Positions 34,231-55,188 of a stretch of 64,000 nt of DNA are shown here, one piece after another. The notes below the pieces were generated by a model. The model searched no databases. It saw only the letters and a list, made by a program, of their open reading frames with translations, and had not been told where the DNA came from. Each line of letters starts with the position of its first letter. Positions within the stretch are counted from its first letter, which is position 1. Source of the stretch: Luteibacter rhizovicinus DSM 16549 (GTDB lineage Bacteria > Pseudomonadota > Gammaproteobacteria > Xanthomonadales > Rhodanobacteraceae); NCBI RefSeq assembly GCF_001887595.1, contig NZ_CP017480.1, positions 2,632,001-2,696,000 on the forward strand, written 5' to 3'. A program made the position numbers and the translations under genes.

Positions 34231-34791
34231 ATGAGCAAACGCTGGTACGTGGTTCACGCCTATTCGGGATTCGAACAGCAGGTTCGCAAGGCCCTGACCG
34301 AGCGCGTCGTGCGCGAGGGTATGGAAGAAAAGTTCGGTGAAATCCTGGTTCCGACCGAGGAAGTCATCGAGATGCGCGGTGGCCAGAAGCGCCGCAGCGA
34401 GCGCAAGTTCTTCCCTGGTTACGTCCTGGTGCAGATCGAAACCGATACCAACGGCAAAACGCCGCGTATCGACGACGAATGCTGGCATCTGGTCAAGGAA
34501 ACCCCGAAGGTCATGGGTTTCATCGGCGGTACCGCCGACCGTCCGCACCCGATCAAGGACACCGAGGCCGAGGCCATCCTCAGCCGGGTCCGCGAAGGTG
34601 TCGAGAAGCCCCGCCCGAAGGTCCTCTTCGAGCCCGGCGAGATGGTTCGCGTCACCGAAGGCCCGTTCAACGACTTCAATGGCGTTGTCGAGGAAGTGAA
34701 TTACGAAAAGAGCCGCCTGCGCGTCGCGGTGCTCATTTTCGGTCGTTCTACCCCGGTCGAGCTCGAATTCGGCCAGGTGGAGAAGGCCTAA
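34231..34791 (+). CDS. nusG: Transcription termination/antitermination factor NusG
   Basis: NusG (186 residues) binds RNA polymerase, suppresses pausing, and links it to Rho or to ribosomal S10. The N-terminal NGN domain starts with [20 protein letters not shown]. The C-terminal KOW domain (about 130-185) contains [25 protein letters not shown]. It follows secE closely and ends before a fresh promoter for rplK. Confidence 0.97.
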   Translation: MSKRWYVVHAYSGFEQQVRKALTERVVREGMEEKFGEILVPTEEVIEMRGGQKRRSERKFFPGYVLVQIETDTNGKTPRIDDECWHLVKETPKVMGFIGGTADRPHPIKDTEAEAILSRVREGVEKPRPKVLFEPGEMVRVTEGPFNDFNGVVEEVNYEKSRLRVAVLIFGRSTPVELEFGQVEKA

Positions 34792-34832
34792 GGGCCTCCT
34801 GGTCGGTCCTCCCGACCCGTTCGGCACGGGCG

Positions 34833-34861
34833 TTGCATAGCCCGAAGCCGGCGCCTATAAT
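34833..34861 (+). promoter_or_regulatory. sigma70 promoter of the rplK operon
   Basis: -35 TTGCAT (34833-34838) and a perfect -10 TATAAT (34856-34861) with a 17-base spacer, 133 bases before rplK. Expected start of transcription is near 34868. Confidence 0.9.
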
Positions 34862-34869
34862 GCCCGGTC

Positions 34870-34896
34870 CACGCTGGAGCTTTATGCTCCGGCGTG
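34870..34896 (+). promoter_or_regulatory. 5'-end hairpin of the rplK leader
   Basis: CACGCTGGAGC pairs with GCTCCGGCGTG (one G-U pair) around a short loop. It begins 2-3 bases after the predicted start of transcription, so the mRNA would begin with this stem. In E. coli, L1 represses this operon through the leader; which part L1 binds here is not resolved. Confidence 0.7.
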
Positions 34897-34993
34897 TCCG
34901 TGTTTCAGGGGTTCGCATAAGCGGGCCCATTCACCACCAGGGAAGGTCTACAGCGAGGAGCCGCAAGGCGCCAGCACTCGCGAGGAAAGTTAA

Positions 34994-35422
34994 ATGGCAA
35001 AGAAAGTCATTGGTTACATCAAGTTGCAGGTGAAGGCCGGTCAGGCTAACCCCTCGCCGCCCGTCGGTCCGGCGCTCGGTCAGCGCGGCCTGAACATCAT
35101 GGAGTTCTGCAAGGCGTTCAATGCCGCGACGCAGAAGCTCGAGCCGGGTCTTCCGATCCCGGTCGTGATCACGGCCTATTCGGACCGTACCTTCACCTTC
35201 ATCACGAAGACCCCGCCGGCCTCGATCCTCCTCAAGAAGATCACGGGCGTGGCCAAGGGCTCGCCCAAGCCGAATACCGACAAGGTCGGTAAGGTCACCC
35301 GCGCCCAGCTCGAGGAAATCGCGAAGCAGAAGGAGCCGGATCTCACGGCTGCCGATCTGGATGCCGCCGTGCGTACGATCGCCGGCAGCGCGCGTTCCAT
35401 GGGCCTGGTAGTGGAGGGTTAA
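34994..35422 (+). CDS. rplK: 50S ribosomal protein L11
   Basis: L11 (142 residues) forms the stalk base with 23S rRNA and is needed for RelA activation by uncharged tRNA. The [23 protein letters not shown] start and the C-terminal rRNA-binding domain (from about 75) are typical. A GAGGAAAG ribosome-binding site precedes the ATG. rplA follows after 3 bases. Confidence 0.98.
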   Translation: MAKKVIGYIKLQVKAGQANPSPPVGPALGQRGLNIMEFCKAFNAATQKLEPGLPIPVVITAYSDRTFTFITKTPPASILLKKITGVAKGSPKPNTDKVGKVTRAQLEEIAKQKEPDLTAADLDAAVRTIAGSARSMGLVVEG

Positions 35423-35425
35423 GAA

Positions 35426-36133
35426 ATGGCAAAGCTCACGAAGCGTATGAAGGCCGCTACGGCCGCCGTCCAGCCCGGCAAGACCTATGGTCTCGACGAA
35501 GCGCTGAAGATCGTCAAGGACAACGCCAAGGCGAAGTTCGCCGAGTCGGTGGACGTCTCCGTCCGTCTGGGCATCGACGCGAAGAAGTCGGACCAGGGCG
35601 TGCGCGGTTCCTCGCTGCTGCCGCACGGCACCGGCAAGACCGTCCGTGTCGCCGTGTTCGTTCCGCCGGGTGAGAAGGCCGATGCCGCTCTCGCCGCCGG
35701 TGCCGACGCTGTCGGTATGGACGACCTCGCCGAGAAGATGGCCGCTGGCGATCTGAACTACGGCCGCGTCATTGCGACGCCGGACGCGATGCGCGTCGTC
35801 GGTAAGCTCGGCCAGGTCCTCGGTCCCCGTGGCCTGATGCCGAACCCGAAGGACGGCTCGGTCACCGCCGACGTCGCCACGGCCGTCAAGAACGCCAAGG
35901 CTGGCCAGGTCAAGTTCCGTAACGACAAGGGCGGCATCATCCACGCCACGATCGGTAAGGCCAGCTTCGACGCTGCCCAGCTCGCGGACAACCTGAACAT
36001 GCTGATCTCCGATCTGCTGAAGGCCAAGCCGGCCGCGGCAAAGGGTCAGTACATCCAGCGCGTCGCGATCTCCAGCACCATGGGCGTGGGCGTGCCGGTC
36101 GATACCTCGACCGTGAACACCTCGGCCAAGTAA
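35426..36133 (+). CDS. rplA: 50S ribosomal protein L1
   Basis: L1 (235 residues) forms the mobile L1 stalk that handles deacylated tRNA and, in enterobacteria, represses the rplKA mRNA. The family signature [18 protein letters not shown] is at about 131-148. It follows rplK so closely that translational coupling is likely. Confidence 0.98.
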   Translation: MAKLTKRMKAATAAVQPGKTYGLDEALKIVKDNAKAKFAESVDVSVRLGIDAKKSDQGVRGSSLLPHGTGKTVRVAVFVPPGEKADAALAAGADAVGMDDLAEKMAAGDLNYGRVIATPDAMRVVGKLGQVLGPRGLMPNPKDGSVTADVATAVKNAKAGQVKFRNDKGGIIHATIGKASFDAAQLADNLNMLISDLLKAKPAAAKGQYIQRVAISSTMGVGVPVDTSTVNTSAK

Positions 36134-36477
36134 TTCGTTTTACGGCCTCTGCCGGGTCTCCCGGTGGAGGAACGTTTTTGAAGGCAGCCCCGGTCGATAG
36201 ACCGGTGCAGCCGTCAAAGACCGTAGGCGCGATCAGCGCGCGACGGCGACGAGCAGGGAGCTCGTGTTGGCATGGAAACGCCGTCGTCGTTAGCGGGATC
36301 GCTTAATCGGATGCCTCCATGGGTCTGGCCTGCGTAGATGGTGCTGCCCCTTCTGGTATTCGTTTCGAATCTGGAAAGGCCACCACCCGGGACACCTCGT
36401 GTCCCCGACGTCAGGACGATGTCGCCCAGGACCGCAAGCGGCAGGAGCCGTGAGCGGAGTTCATTTGGAGGAGTGCA
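36134..36477 (+). promoter_or_regulatory. rplJL leader (L10-leader region)
   Basis: This 344-base gap has no open frame of coding character. It holds several hairpins, including CCGGTC-GATA-GACCGG (36190-36205) and GGGACAC-CTC-GTGTCCC (36389-36405). By position it is the L10 leader, where L10-(L7/L12) binds to repress rplJ and rplL in E. coli. The ribosome-binding site is GGAGGAG at about 36466. No clear promoter was identified inside. Confidence 0.7.
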
Positions 36478-37008
36478 ATGGCTCTCAATCTGTCCCAGAA
36501 GCAAGAAGTAGTCGCCGAGCTGGCAGAAGTCGCTGCGAAGGCTCACTCCTTGGTCGCCGCCGAGTACGCAGGCACCACGGTCTCTCAGATGACCGCGATG
36601 CGTAAGAAGGCTCGTGAGTCCGGTGTTTTCTTGAAAGTTGTCAAGAACACGCTGGCCGCACGCGCTGTAGCCGGTACCGAATTCGAAGTCGTCCAGGACG
36701 CCCTCGTCGGTCCGCTGCTGTATGCGTTCTCGCTCGAAGAACCCGGCGCTGCCGGGCGCGTGATCAAGGAATTCGCAAAGACCAACGACAAGCTGATCGC
36801 GAAGGTCGTGTCCGTGGAAGGCAAGCTGCTTCCCGCCGCCCACGTCGATGTGCTTGCCTCGCTGCCGACCCGTCAGGAAGCGCTCGCCATGCTGGCTCGC
36901 GTCCTCAGCGAGCCGGTCGCGATGTTTGCCCGTGCCGTCAAGGCCGTGGCCGACCAGCAGGGTGGTAGCGACGTCGTCGCCGCCGAAGAAGCCCCGGTCG
37001 AAGCCTGA
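36478..37008 (+). CDS. rplJ: 50S ribosomal protein L10
   Basis: L10 (176 residues) anchors L7/L12 dimers to the ribosome and binds its own leader. The start [34 protein letters not shown] and the alanine-rich C-terminal helix that binds L7/L12 are seen. A strong GGAGGAG ribosome-binding site precedes it. Confidence 0.97.
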   Translation: MALNLSQKQEVVAELAEVAAKAHSLVAAEYAGTTVSQMTAMRKKARESGVFLKVVKNTLAARAVAGTEFEVVQDALVGPLLYAFSLEEPGAAGRVIKEFAKTNDKLIAKVVSVEGKLLPAAHVDVLASLPTRQEALAMLARVLSEPVAMFARAVKAVADQQGGSDVVAAEEAPVEA

Positions 37009-37055
37009 TCCCGTCGACTTTCCATACCGAAACCATTTCAGAAGGTAAGAAAACC

Positions 37056-37424
37056 ATGTCCACCCTGACCACCGAACAGATCGTCGAAGCCATCAAGGCC
37101 AAGTCCCTGATGGAAATCATGGAACTCGTCAAGTCGATCGAAGAGACCTTCGGCGTCTCGGCTGCCGCTCCGGTTGCCGCTGCTGCCGGCCCGGCCGCTG
37201 CCGCTGTCGAAGAGCAGACCGAATTCGACGTGATCCTGATCTCCGCCGGCGACAAGAAGGTCGACGTGATCAAGGCCGTTCGCGCCATCACCGGCCTCGG
37301 CCTGAAGGAAGCCAAGGACCTCACCGAGGCCGGTGGCGTCGTGAAGGAAGCTGCTTCGAAGGACGACGCTGCCAAGTTCAAGAAGGACCTGGAAGCTGCG
37401 GGCGCCAAGGTCGAACTTAAGTAA
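37056..37424 (+). CDS. rplL: 50S ribosomal protein L7/L12
   Basis: Stalk protein of 122 residues that recruits translation GTPases. The N-terminal dimerisation helix pair, an alanine-rich hinge (about 36-52) and the C-terminal domain with [15 protein letters not shown] (about 80-94) are clear. It follows rplJ by 47 bases. It is normally made in four- to six-fold excess over L10. Confidence 0.98.
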   Translation: MSTLTTEQIVEAIKAKSLMEIMELVKSIEETFGVSAAAPVAAAAGPAAAAVEEQTEFDVILISAGDKKVDVIKAVRAITGLGLKEAKDLTEAGGVVKEAASKDDAAKFKKDLEAAGAKVELK

Positions 37425-37465
37425 TCGGCGCCTTGCGCGCCTGTAGTTCGATATAGCGTCAAGTG

Positions 37466-37492
37466 AGCCTGGGGGCGTAAGCCCCCGGGCTT
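37466..37492 (+). terminator. Attenuator-like hairpin between rplL and rpoB
   Basis: AGCCTGGGGGC and GCCCCCGGGCT pair around a GTAA loop, followed by only three T. In E. coli, a partial terminator and RNase III site at this place lower rpoBC relative to rplL. This stem is in the right place for that role. Confidence 0.72.
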
Positions 37493-37634
37493 TGGCCGTT
37501 CCTGGCCATGTTCGATCCCCGTTCCGATCGTCGGAAATGGGACATCGGGAGTTGAGGGCAGCGATGCCCTGCAGTCGAATCTCGATCTCCGATTTTCGAT
37601 TCATTTTTGCTACTGAGCCGAGGCGGTACCCACC

Positions 37635-41804
<4,170 letters not shown>

Positions 41805-41829
41805 TCGTCGCGGCTACCGGAGATTACGC

Positions 41830-46044
<4,215 letters not shown>

Positions 46045-46119
46045 GACCCTCCCGGGCTTTGCTTTACATACGAAATGAGGCGCAAGGATGCGCCTCGTGT
46101 TCGGAATCACGGACGATGG

Positions 46120-46145
46120 GCGCCCTCCCGCTTGGCGGGAGGCGC
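46120..46145 (+). terminator. Stable hairpin after rpoC
   Basis: GCGCCCTCCCGC pairs with GCGGGAGGCGC (one bulged C). There is no T run, so it may attenuate or stabilise rather than terminate. It precedes the rpsL leader hairpin. Confidence 0.55.
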
Positions 46146-46164
46146 ACGTCAACAACGCTTATCT

Positions 46165-46188
46165 GGCGGGCCGATCTTTCGGTCTGCC
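46165..46188 (+). promoter_or_regulatory. rpsL leader hairpin, shared with rpsJ leader
   Basis: A 10-base-pair stem (GGCGGGCCGA / TCGGTCTGCC, two G-U pairs) closes a TCTT loop 26 bases before rpsL. The rpsJ leader at 50932-50955 has the same stem length, loop size and almost the same sequence. No convincing promoter was seen directly upstream here. Confidence 0.75.
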
Positions 46189-46214
46189 TTTATGTTTCTC
46201 AGGAATAGCTTCGC

Positions 46215-46589
<375 letters not shown>

Positions 46590-46605
46590 GCAAAGGACAA
46601 GAATT

Positions 46606-47073
46606 ATGTCGCGTAAAGGTTCCCATCCCGCCCGTGTGGTCCTCCCGGACCCGAAGCACGGAAGCCAGCTGATTGCCCGCTTCATCAATATGGTGATGAA
46701 GTCCGGCAAGAAGTCCGTAGCCGAAGCCATTGTGTACGGCGCCCTCCAGCACATCAGCGAAAAGCATGGTGAGCCGGTGCAGCTCGTCGAGAAGGCCCTG
46801 GGCAACATCGCCCCGGCCGTCGAGGTGAAGTCGCGTCGCGTTGGCGGTGCCACGTACCAGGTGCCGGTCGAAGTTCGTCCGGGCCGTCGTATGGCGCTTG
46901 CCATGCGCTGGGTGATCGACGCAGCGCGCAAGCGCGGCGAGACGTCCATGCCGCGCAAGCTGGCCGCCGAACTGCTCGAAGCCTCGGAATCCCGTGGCGG
47001 CGCCGTCAAGAAGCGCGAAGAAACGCATCGTATGGCAGAGGCCAACAAGGCCTTCTCGCATTACCGCTGGTAA
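46606..47073 (+). CDS. rpsG: 30S ribosomal protein S7
   Basis: S7 (155 residues) starts assembly of the 30S head and, in E. coli, represses the str operon. [24 protein letters not shown] near the start and the [14 protein letters not shown] block are characteristic. An AAGGACAAG ribosome-binding site precedes it. Confidence 0.98.
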   Translation: MSRKGSHPARVVLPDPKHGSQLIARFINMVMKSGKKSVAEAIVYGALQHISEKHGEPVQLVEKALGNIAPAVEVKSRRVGGATYQVPVEVRPGRRMALAMRWVIDAARKRGETSMPRKLAAELLEASESRGGAVKKREETHRMAEANKAFSHYRW

Positions 47074-47102
47074 TTACTACAGCTTCAGATTGAGGAAAGA
47101 CC

Positions 47103-49232
<2,130 letters not shown>

Positions 49233-49282
49233 TTGGGACTTCTTCTTCAAAACATATAACGTTCTCTTCGAGGTTTTAGGTC

Positions 49283-50473
49283 ATGGCAAAGGGTAAGTTC
49301 GAGCGCAAGAAGCCGCACGTCAACGTCGGCACCATCGGTCACGTCGATCACGGCAAGACCACGCTGACGGCAGCACTGACGAAGATCGGTGCCGAGCGTT
49401 TCGGCGGTGAATTCAAGGACTACGGTTCGATCGACGCTGCGCCGGAAGAGAAGGCGCGCGGCATCACGATCTCGACCGCCCACGTTGAATACGAATCGCC
49501 GATGCGCCACTACGGCCACGTCGATTGCCCGGGACATGCTGACTACGTCAAGAACATGATCACCGGTGCGGCGCAGATGGACGGCGCGATCCTGGTGTGC
49601 TCGGCCGCTGACGGCCCGATGCCGCAGACGCGCGAGCACATCCTGCTGTCGCGTCAGGTCGGCGTGCCGTACATCGTCGTGTTCCTGAACAAGGCTGACA
49701 TGGTCGACGACGCCGAGCTGCTCGAGCTGGTCGAGATGGAAGTCCGCGAACTGCTGTCGAAGTACGAGTTCCCGGGCGACGACACCCCGATCATCCACGG
49801 TTCGGCCCGTCTTGCTCTTGATGGCGACCAGTCGGAAATCGGCGTGCCGTCGATCATCAAGCTGGTCGACGCGCTCGACAGCTGGATTCCGGAGCCGGAG
49901 CGCGTGATCGACAAGCCGTTCCTGCTGCCGGTCGAAGACGTGTTCTCGATCTCGGGTCGCGGTACGGTGCTGACCGGTCGCGTCGAGCGCGGCATCGTCA
50001 AGGTGGGTGATGCGGCCGAAGTGGTTGGCCTGAAGGACACCCAGCAGACGACGGTCACGGGCGTGGAAATGTTCCGCAAGCTGCTCGACCAGGGTCAGGC
50101 CGGTGACAACGTCGGCGTGCTGGTCCGCGGTCTGAAGCGTGAAGACGTCGAGCGTGGCCAGGTGCTGGCTGCTCCGAAGTCGGTCACGCCGCACACCGAG
50201 TTCGAGGGTGAGGTGTACATCCTGTCGAAGGACGAGGGTGGCCGTCACACGCCGTTCTTCAGCAACTATCGCCCGCAGTTCTACTTCCGTACCACGGACG
50301 TGACGGGTTCGATCAAGCTGCCGGAAGGCGTCGAGATGGTGATGCCGGGTGACAACGTGAAGATCAACGTCACGCTGGGCTTCCCGATCGCCATGGACGA
50401 AGGCCTGCGCTTCGCGATCCGCGAAGGCGGTCGTACCGTCGGCGCCGGCGTCGTGGCGAAGATCAACAAGTAA
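49283..50473 (+). CDS. tuf: Elongation factor Tu, second copy
   Basis: EF-Tu of 396 residues, last gene of the str operon, 50 bases after fusA. It is identical to the copy at 32496 except D180. Nucleotide differences seen by eye are confined to the first 120 or so bases plus the E/D codon, pointing to gene conversion. It ends at a strong terminator. Confidence 0.98.
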   Translation: MAKGKFERKKPHVNVGTIGHVDHGKTTLTAALTKIGAERFGGEFKDYGSIDAAPEEKARGITISTAHVEYESPMRHYGHVDCPGHADYVKNMITGAAQMDGAILVCSAADGPMPQTREHILLSRQVGVPYIVVFLNKADMVDDAELLELVEMEVRELLSKYEFPGDDTPIIHGSARLALDGDQSEIGVPSIIKLVDALDSWIPEPERVIDKPFLLPVEDVFSISGRGTVLTGRVERGIVKVGDAAEVVGLKDTQQTTVTGVEMFRKLLDQGQAGDNVGVLVRGLKREDVERGQVLAAPKSVTPHTEFEGEVYILSKDEGGRHTPFFSNYRPQFYFRTTDVTGSIKLPEGVEMVMPGDNVKINVTLGFPIAMDEGLRFAIREGGRTVGAGVVAKINK

Positions 50474-50510
50474 GAAGATCGCCAGGGCAGGGTGACCTGC
50501 CTGGGTATCG

Positions 50511-50543
50511 AAAAACGGAGGCCTTCGGGCCTCCGTTTTTTTT
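50511..50543 (+). terminator. Rho-independent terminator of the str operon
   Basis: ACGGAGGCC and GGCCTCCGT pair around a TTCG tetraloop. The stem is flanked by five A and followed by eight further T. It lies 37 bases after the second tuf. Confidence 0.95.
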
Positions 50544-50892
50544 GGCTCGCCTTCGGCCTCGCGGAGGGGCGGCTCGGCTTCGCCGTCGCTCCTTACACTT
50601 GGGCGTCTCGCGGGGACACCGAAGGCTCTGCGCCGCTGCGTACCAGGGCTCTGTGTCGCTACGTAAGGGCTCGCTGCGGCGTGAGCTGGTGCCTGATGTC
50701 GGCAGGGCGAGTAAGGCAGTGCGAAAAAAGCTTCCCTTTTTTTCCGAGATCCGATATATTCGTCGGGTTATATACGTCGAGTGCCCCTTAAGGGCGCCGG
50801 CTCACAGCGAAATGAGGCGCACGGAATGTGCTTCGAGTTCGCAGGCAAGGATGCCGGGTAGAGTGCCAACGGGCCACGGGGCGGAAGCTCTG
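50544..50892. other. Intergenic region between str and S10 operons
   Basis: About 350 bases without a supported gene. It begins with the third GGCTCGCCTTCGGCCTCGC repeat (50544-50562). Degenerate GGCTCTG/GCTGCGTA-like units follow to about 50700. An AT-rich block (50732-50780) holds a T tract, TATATT and TTATATAC, and the palindrome CCCTTAAGGG lies at about 50786. The AT-rich block could contain a second promoter or an UP-like element, but neither is clear. Confidence 0.55.
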
Positions 50893-50921
50893 TTGACCCA
50901 ATTCGTTGTGTATTCTATACT
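50893..50921 (+). promoter_or_regulatory. sigma70 promoter of the S10 operon
   Basis: -35 TTGACC (50893-50898) and -10 TATACT (50916-50921) are 17 bases apart. Transcription should start near 50928, which gives a leader of about 170 bases before rpsJ. Confidence 0.9.
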
Positions 50922-50931
50922 TTTCTGTCTG

Positions 50932-50955
50932 GGCAGGCCGATAACTCGGTCTGCC
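50932..50955 (+). promoter_or_regulatory. rpsJ leader hairpin, shared with rpsL leader
   Basis: A 10-base-pair stem (GGCAGGCCGA / TCGGTCTGCC) with a TAAC loop starts about 4 bases after the predicted start of transcription. Compared with the rpsL hairpin, the fourth pair is A-U instead of G-U, so pairing is kept. A run of five T begins 4 bases after the stem, so it may also act as an attenuator. Confidence 0.78.
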
Positions 50956-51100
50956 TGACTTTTTCGGGTCATTCCGGGCGGTTTTACCGTTCCAGGGTGG
51001 CCCGTTGCGGCACCCGTAGTTAGGTAATTGGGTTGTGCGGGGTGGCGAGAAGCCATTCCGAATCACAAGAACGTTCTTTCGATAACAGGACACGGTTTTT

Positions 51101-51412
51101 ATGGCGAACCAAAAGATTCGCATTCGGCTCAAGGCGTTCGATCATCGTCTGATCGATCGTTCGGCCAGCGAGATCGTCGAGACGGCTAAGCGCACTGGCG
51201 CCACGGTCCTCGGCCCGATCCCCCTGCCGACCAAGATTGAGCGCTACACCATTCTGGTGTCGCCGCACGTCGATAAAGATGCCCGCGACCAGTACGAAAC
51301 CCGTACTCACAAGCGCGTTCTTGACATCATCGACCCCAACGACAAAACCGTGGACGCGCTCATGAAGCTCGATCTTGCGGCTGGCGTTGACGTGCAGATC
51401 AAGCTCGGCTGA
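51101..51412 (+). CDS. rpsJ: 30S ribosomal protein S10
   Basis: S10 (103 residues), also known as NusE, joins the 30S head and contacts NusG and NusB in antitermination. [30 protein letters not shown] is the conserved start. It is the first gene of the S10 operon. Confidence 0.98.
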   Translation: MANQKIRIRLKAFDHRLIDRSASEIVETAKRTGATVLGPIPLPTKIERYTILVSPHVDKDARDQYETRTHKRVLDIIDPNDKTVDALMKLDLAAGVDVQIKLG

Positions 51413-51432
51413 GCGGAATAAAGGATACGAAG

Positions 51433-52074
51433 ATGAGTATCGGACTGGTTGGCCGCAAATGCGGCATGAGCCGGCTCTTCACCGAAGACGGCCGCTCGAT
51501 TCCGGTGACGCTGATTGAAGCGACCCCGAATCGTGTGACGCAGGTGAAGACCGAAGAGAACGACGGCTACAGCGCGGTGCAGGTTACGACCGGTGCCAAG
51601 CGTGCGTCGCTTCTGACGGGCCCCGCAAAGGGTCATTACGCCAAGGCCAAGGTTGAGCCGGGTCGCGGTCTGTGGGAATTCCGCGTGTCCGCGGAAGACG
51701 CAGGCAAGTACGCGATCGGCACCGAGATCAAGGCTGACGACGTGTTCACCGTCGGTCAGACGGTCGACGTTGCAGGCGTGTCGAAGGGTAAAGGTTTCCA
51801 GGGCACCATCAAGCGTCACCATTTCAAGATGGGCGATGCTACGCACGGTAACTCGCTGTCGCATCGCGCCCCTGGCTCGATCGGCCAGCGCCAAACGCCG
51901 GGTCGCGTGTTTCCTGGTAAGAAGATGTCGGGCCACATGGGCGCGGTCAACCGCACCCAGCAGGGTCTCGAAGTTGTCAAGGTCGACGCCGAGCGCCACC
52001 TGATCGCAGTCAAGGGCGCAGTCCCTGGCGCGCCGGGCGGTGACGTCGTGATTCGTCCGACGACCAAGGGCTGA
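51433..52074 (+). CDS. rplC: 50S ribosomal protein L3
   Basis: L3 (213 residues) is an early assembly protein near the peptidyl transferase centre. The [17 protein letters not shown] start and the [28 protein letters not shown] loop (about 140-167) are conserved. Its glutamine Q150-type site (normally methylated by PrmB) lies in this loop. Confidence 0.98.
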   Translation: MSIGLVGRKCGMSRLFTEDGRSIPVTLIEATPNRVTQVKTEENDGYSAVQVTTGAKRASLLTGPAKGHYAKAKVEPGRGLWEFRVSAEDAGKYAIGTEIKADDVFTVGQTVDVAGVSKGKGFQGTIKRHHFKMGDATHGNSLSHRAPGSIGQRQTPGRVFPGKKMSGHMGAVNRTQQGLEVVKVDAERHLIAVKGAVPGAPGGDVVIRPTTKG

Positions 52075-52085
52075 GGAGAGACGCC

Positions 52086-52688
52086 ATGGAACTCAACGTT
52101 ATTGGCGCCAAGGCGCTCACCGTGTCGGACGAAGTGTTCGGCGGCGAGTACAAGAAGGCCCTCGTGCACCAGGTCGTCACCGCCTATCAGGCGGCTGGCC
52201 GTGCCGGTACGAAGGCTCAGCTGTCTCGCGGTCAGATGTCCGGTACGACCAAGAAGTTCAAGAAGCAGAAGGGCGGCGGTGCCCGCCACGGCGATTACCG
52301 CGCTCCGATCTTCGTCGGTGGTGGTGTGACGTTCGCGGCCAAGCCGCGTAGCTTCGAGCAGAAGGTCAACCGCAAGGCTTATCGCGTCGCGATCCGTTCG
52401 ATCGTTGCCGAGCTGACCCGCCAGGGTCGCCTTAAGGTCGTCACCGAACTGTCGATCGATGCCCCGAGCACCAAGGGCATGATCGCCAAGCTCGCCGAGC
52501 TCGAGGTCAAGGGTCGTGTGCTGCTGGTGTCGGAAGACGCCACCGAAGCGCTCTACCTGTCCGCCCGCAACATTCCGTACATCCACGTCGTCGACGTGTT
52601 GGCCCTCAATCCGGTCAGCCTCGTCGGTAGCGACTTCGTCGTCATGACGGTGGACGCGGTCAAGAAAGTCGAGGAGTGGCTCGCATGA
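52086..52688 (+). CDS. rplD: 50S ribosomal protein L4
   Basis: L4 (200 residues) lines the exit tunnel and in E. coli represses the S10 operon. The extended loop [40 protein letters not shown] (about 39-80) is the tunnel-facing arm. The stop overlaps the rplW start (ATGA). Confidence 0.98.
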   Translation: MELNVIGAKALTVSDEVFGGEYKKALVHQVVTAYQAAGRAGTKAQLSRGQMSGTTKKFKKQKGGGARHGDYRAPIFVGGGVTFAAKPRSFEQKVNRKAYRVAIRSIVAELTRQGRLKVVTELSIDAPSTKGMIAKLAELEVKGRVLLVSEDATEALYLSARNIPYIHVVDVLALNPVSLVGSDFVVMTVDAVKKVEEWLA

Positions 52689-52978
52689 GCACCGAACGCA
52701 CGCTCAATACGCTTCGCGCGCCGCACATCTCTGAGAAGTCGGCTCGCCTCGCTGAGAACAACCAGTACGTATTCGTCGTGGCGCCTGAGGCGACCAAGGC
52801 CGATGTCCGTGCAGCGGTGGAACACCTCTTCGACGTCAAAGTCGTGGACGTGAACCTCGTTAACACAAAGGGCAAGGTCAAGTCGTTCCGCTTTCGCACT
52901 GGCAACCGCCAGGGCAAGCGTAAGGCCTACGTGCGCCTCGCCGACGGTCACACGATCGACGTGTCGGCCAAGGCCTGA
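52685..52978 (+). CDS. rplW: 50S ribosomal protein L23
   Basis: L23 (97 residues) sits at the tunnel exit and docks trigger factor and SRP. The ATG overlapping the rplD stop is chosen over an upstream in-frame codon at 52676. [21 protein letters not shown] is the conserved start. Confidence 0.97.
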   Translation: MSTERTLNTLRAPHISEKSARLAENNQYVFVVAPEATKADVRAAVEHLFDVKVVDVNLVNTKGKVKSFRFRTGNRQGKRKAYVRLADGHTIDVSAKA

Positions 52979-52996
52979 GCCAGGAGTTGAATTGAG

Positions 52997-53818
52997 ATGG
53001 CACTGATCACTCACAAGCCGACCTCCCCGGGACGCCGCGACGCTGTCAGCGTGCGGACCGAAGGTCTGCACAAGGGCGCACCTTACGCGCCCCTGACCGA
53101 ATCGCAGTCGAAGACGGGTGGCCGCAACCACTACGGTCGCATCACCACGCGTCATCGCGGCGGCGGTCATAAGCAGGCGTACCGCATCATCGATTTCAAG
53201 CGCGACAAGGAAGGCATTGCCGCCGTTGTCGAGCGTCTTGAATACGATCCGAACCGCACGGCGCACATCGCGCTGCTGTGCTACGCCGACGGCGAGCGCC
53301 GCTACATCATCGCGCCGAAGGGCGTGGCGGTGGGCGACCGTCTCGTGTCGGGCTCCGACTCCCCGATCAAGCCGGGCAACTGCCTGCCGCTTCGTTCGAT
53401 CCCGGTCGGTTCGACGATCCACTGCATCGAAATGAAGCCGGGCAAGGGTGCGCAGATCGCGCGTTCCGCCGGTGCATCGGTCCAGCTGGTCGCTCGTGAG
53501 CAGGGTTATGCAACGCTGCGTCTTCGCTCCGGCGAAATGCGTCGCGTCCCGGTTGAATGCCGCGCCACCATCGGTGAAGTCGGCAACTCGGAGCACAGCC
53601 TGCGCAAGCTCGGCAAGGCCGGTAAGAAGCGCTGGGCGGGTATCCGTCCGACGGTTCGCGGCGTGGTGATGAACCCGGTCGACCATCCGCATGGCGGTGG
53701 TGAAGGTAAGACCTCTGGCGGCCGTCACCCGGTCAGCCCGTGGGGTACCCCGACCAAGGGTTACAAGACGCGTAACAACAAGCGCACCCAGCAGTTCATC
53801 GTGCGTCGTCGCAAGTAA
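52997..53818 (+). CDS. rplB: 50S ribosomal protein L2
   Basis: L2 (273 residues) is needed for subunit association and peptidyl transfer. The [28 protein letters not shown] block and the C-terminal [16 protein letters not shown], with the catalytic-region histidine, are present. A CAGGAG site precedes it. Confidence 0.98.
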   Translation: MALITHKPTSPGRRDAVSVRTEGLHKGAPYAPLTESQSKTGGRNHYGRITTRHRGGGHKQAYRIIDFKRDKEGIAAVVERLEYDPNRTAHIALLCYADGERRYIIAPKGVAVGDRLVSGSDSPIKPGNCLPLRSIPVGSTIHCIEMKPGKGAQIARSAGASVQLVAREQGYATLRLRSGEMRRVPVECRATIGEVGNSEHSLRKLGKAGKKRWAGIRPTVRGVVMNPVDHPHGGGEGKTSGGRHPVSPWGTPTKGYKTRNNKRTQQFIVRRRK

Positions 53819-53831
53819 TTAGGAAACGATC

Positions 53832-54104
53832 ATGCCGCGCTCTCTAAAAAAAGGTCCGTTCGTCGACCTGCACCTCGTGAAAAAGGTGGAAGCCGCCGTT
53901 TCCGCCAATAACAAGCGTCCGATCAAGACCTGGTCGCGTCGTTCGATGATTCTGCCGGAGATGGTCGGTCTGACCATCGCCATCCACAACGGCCGCCAGC
54001 ACGTGCCTGTGTTGATCAACGAGAACATGGTCGGGCACAAGCTCGGCGAGTTCGCGGTGACCCGCACGTACAAGGGTCACGCCGGCGACAAGAAGGGCAA
54101 GTGA
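53832..54104 (+). CDS. rpsS: 30S ribosomal protein S19
   Basis: S19 (90 residues) in the 30S head contacts the A-site tRNA region with S13. [19 protein letters not shown] and [16 protein letters not shown] are typical. The stop overlaps the rplV ATG by one base. Confidence 0.98.
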   Translation: MPRSLKKGPFVDLHLVKKVEAAVSANNKRPIKTWSRRSMILPEMVGLTIAIHNGRQHVPVLINENMVGHKLGEFAVTRTYKGHAGDKKGK

Positions 54105-54439
54105 TGAGCACTGAAGCCAAAGCGATCCTGCGCAGCGCCCGCATCTCGGCGCAGAAGGCACGCCTGGTGGCTGACCTGGTCCGCGGCATGCCCGTAGGCC
54201 GAGCCAGCGACGTGCTCGCCTTTACCAACAAGAAGGCCGCTCACCTTGTTCGCAAGGTGCTGCTCTCCGCCGTCGCCAACGCCGAAAACAATCTCGGTGC
54301 CGACGTGGACGAGCTGAAGGTCGTCCGTATCTTCGTCGACGAAGGTCCGGCCATGAAGCGTATGTACGCCCGCGCCAAAGGCCGCGGTTCGCGCATCCTG
54401 AAGCGCACCAGCCACGTTACTGTGGTTGTTGGCAACTGA
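54104..54439 (+). CDS. rplV: 50S ribosomal protein L22
   Basis: L22 (111 residues) lines the exit tunnel beside L4. A GTG at 54101 would add one codon; the ATG at 54104, joined to the rpsS stop (TGATG), is preferred. The tunnel loop [20 protein letters not shown] near the C-terminus is intact, with no macrolide-resistance type deletion. Confidence 0.97.
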   Translation: MSTEAKAILRSARISAQKARLVADLVRGMPVGRASDVLAFTNKKAAHLVRKVLLSAVANAENNLGADVDELKVVRIFVDEGPAMKRMYARAKGRGSRILKRTSHVTVVVGN

Positions 54440-54454
54440 CTGGGGTAAGACACG

Positions 54455-55177
54455 ATGGGTCATAAAGTACATCCCACCGGTATCCGCCTCGGCATTGCCA
54501 AGGACTGGAACTCGAAGTGGTACGCCAATAAGGGCGAATACGCGGTGTATCTGCAGGCCGACCTCAAGGTCCGCGAGATGCTCCGTAAGAAGCTCGCCGC
54601 CGCCGGTATCTCGAAGATCCAGATCGAGCGCCCGGCCAAGACCGCCCGCGTGACGATTCACACCGCCCGTCCGGGCGTGGTGATCGGCAAGAAGGGCGAG
54701 GACATCGAGAAGCTGCGTAAGGAAGTCACCGACATGATGGGCGTTCCGACGCACATCAACGTCAGCGAAGTCCGTAAGCCGGAGCTCGATGCCCAGCTTG
54801 TCGCAGAATCGATCGCTCAGCAGCTCGAGCGTCGCATCATGTTCCGCCGCGCCATGAAGCGCTCGGTCGGCAACGCGATGCGCCTCGGTGCCCTGGGTAT
54901 CAAGATCAACGTTTCCGGCCGTCTGAATGGCGCCGAGATCGCTCGCTCCGAGTGGGCCCGTGAAGGTCGTGTTCCGCTGCATACCCTGCGTGCGGACATC
55001 GACTACGGCACCGCCGAAGCCAAGACCCAGTACGGCATCATCGGTGTCAAGGTATGGGTCTATAAGGGCGAGATCTTCGATCTGGCAGCAGCTACCGCCG
55101 AGTCGAAGGAAGAACAGCAGCCTCAGCAGTCGCGCCGCGATGGTGGTGAAAACCGCCGCGAGCGGACGGCCAAGTAA
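54455..55177 (+). CDS. rpsC: 30S ribosomal protein S3
   Basis: S3 (240 residues) forms the mRNA entry channel. The KH domain has the [15 protein letters not shown] loop (about 71-85). The C-terminal domain has [18 protein letters not shown] Gln/Arg-rich tail follows. Confidence 0.98.
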   Translation: MGHKVHPTGIRLGIAKDWNSKWYANKGEYAVYLQADLKVREMLRKKLAAAGISKIQIERPAKTARVTIHTARPGVVIGKKGEDIEKLRKEVTDMMGVPTHINVSEVRKPELDAQLVAESIAQQLERRIMFRRAMKRSVGNAMRLGALGIKINVSGRLNGAEIARSEWAREGRVPLHTLRADIDYGTAEAKTQYGIIGVKVWVYKGEIFDLAAATAESKEEQQPQQSRRDGGENRRERTAK

Positions 55178-55188
55178 GGAGCGTTGCC

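Noticed and set aside
50492..50958. Two overlapping plus-strand frames in the tuf-rpsJ gap
   Set aside because: They cross the strong terminator and the S10 promoter and encode repeat-derived low-complexity sequence.
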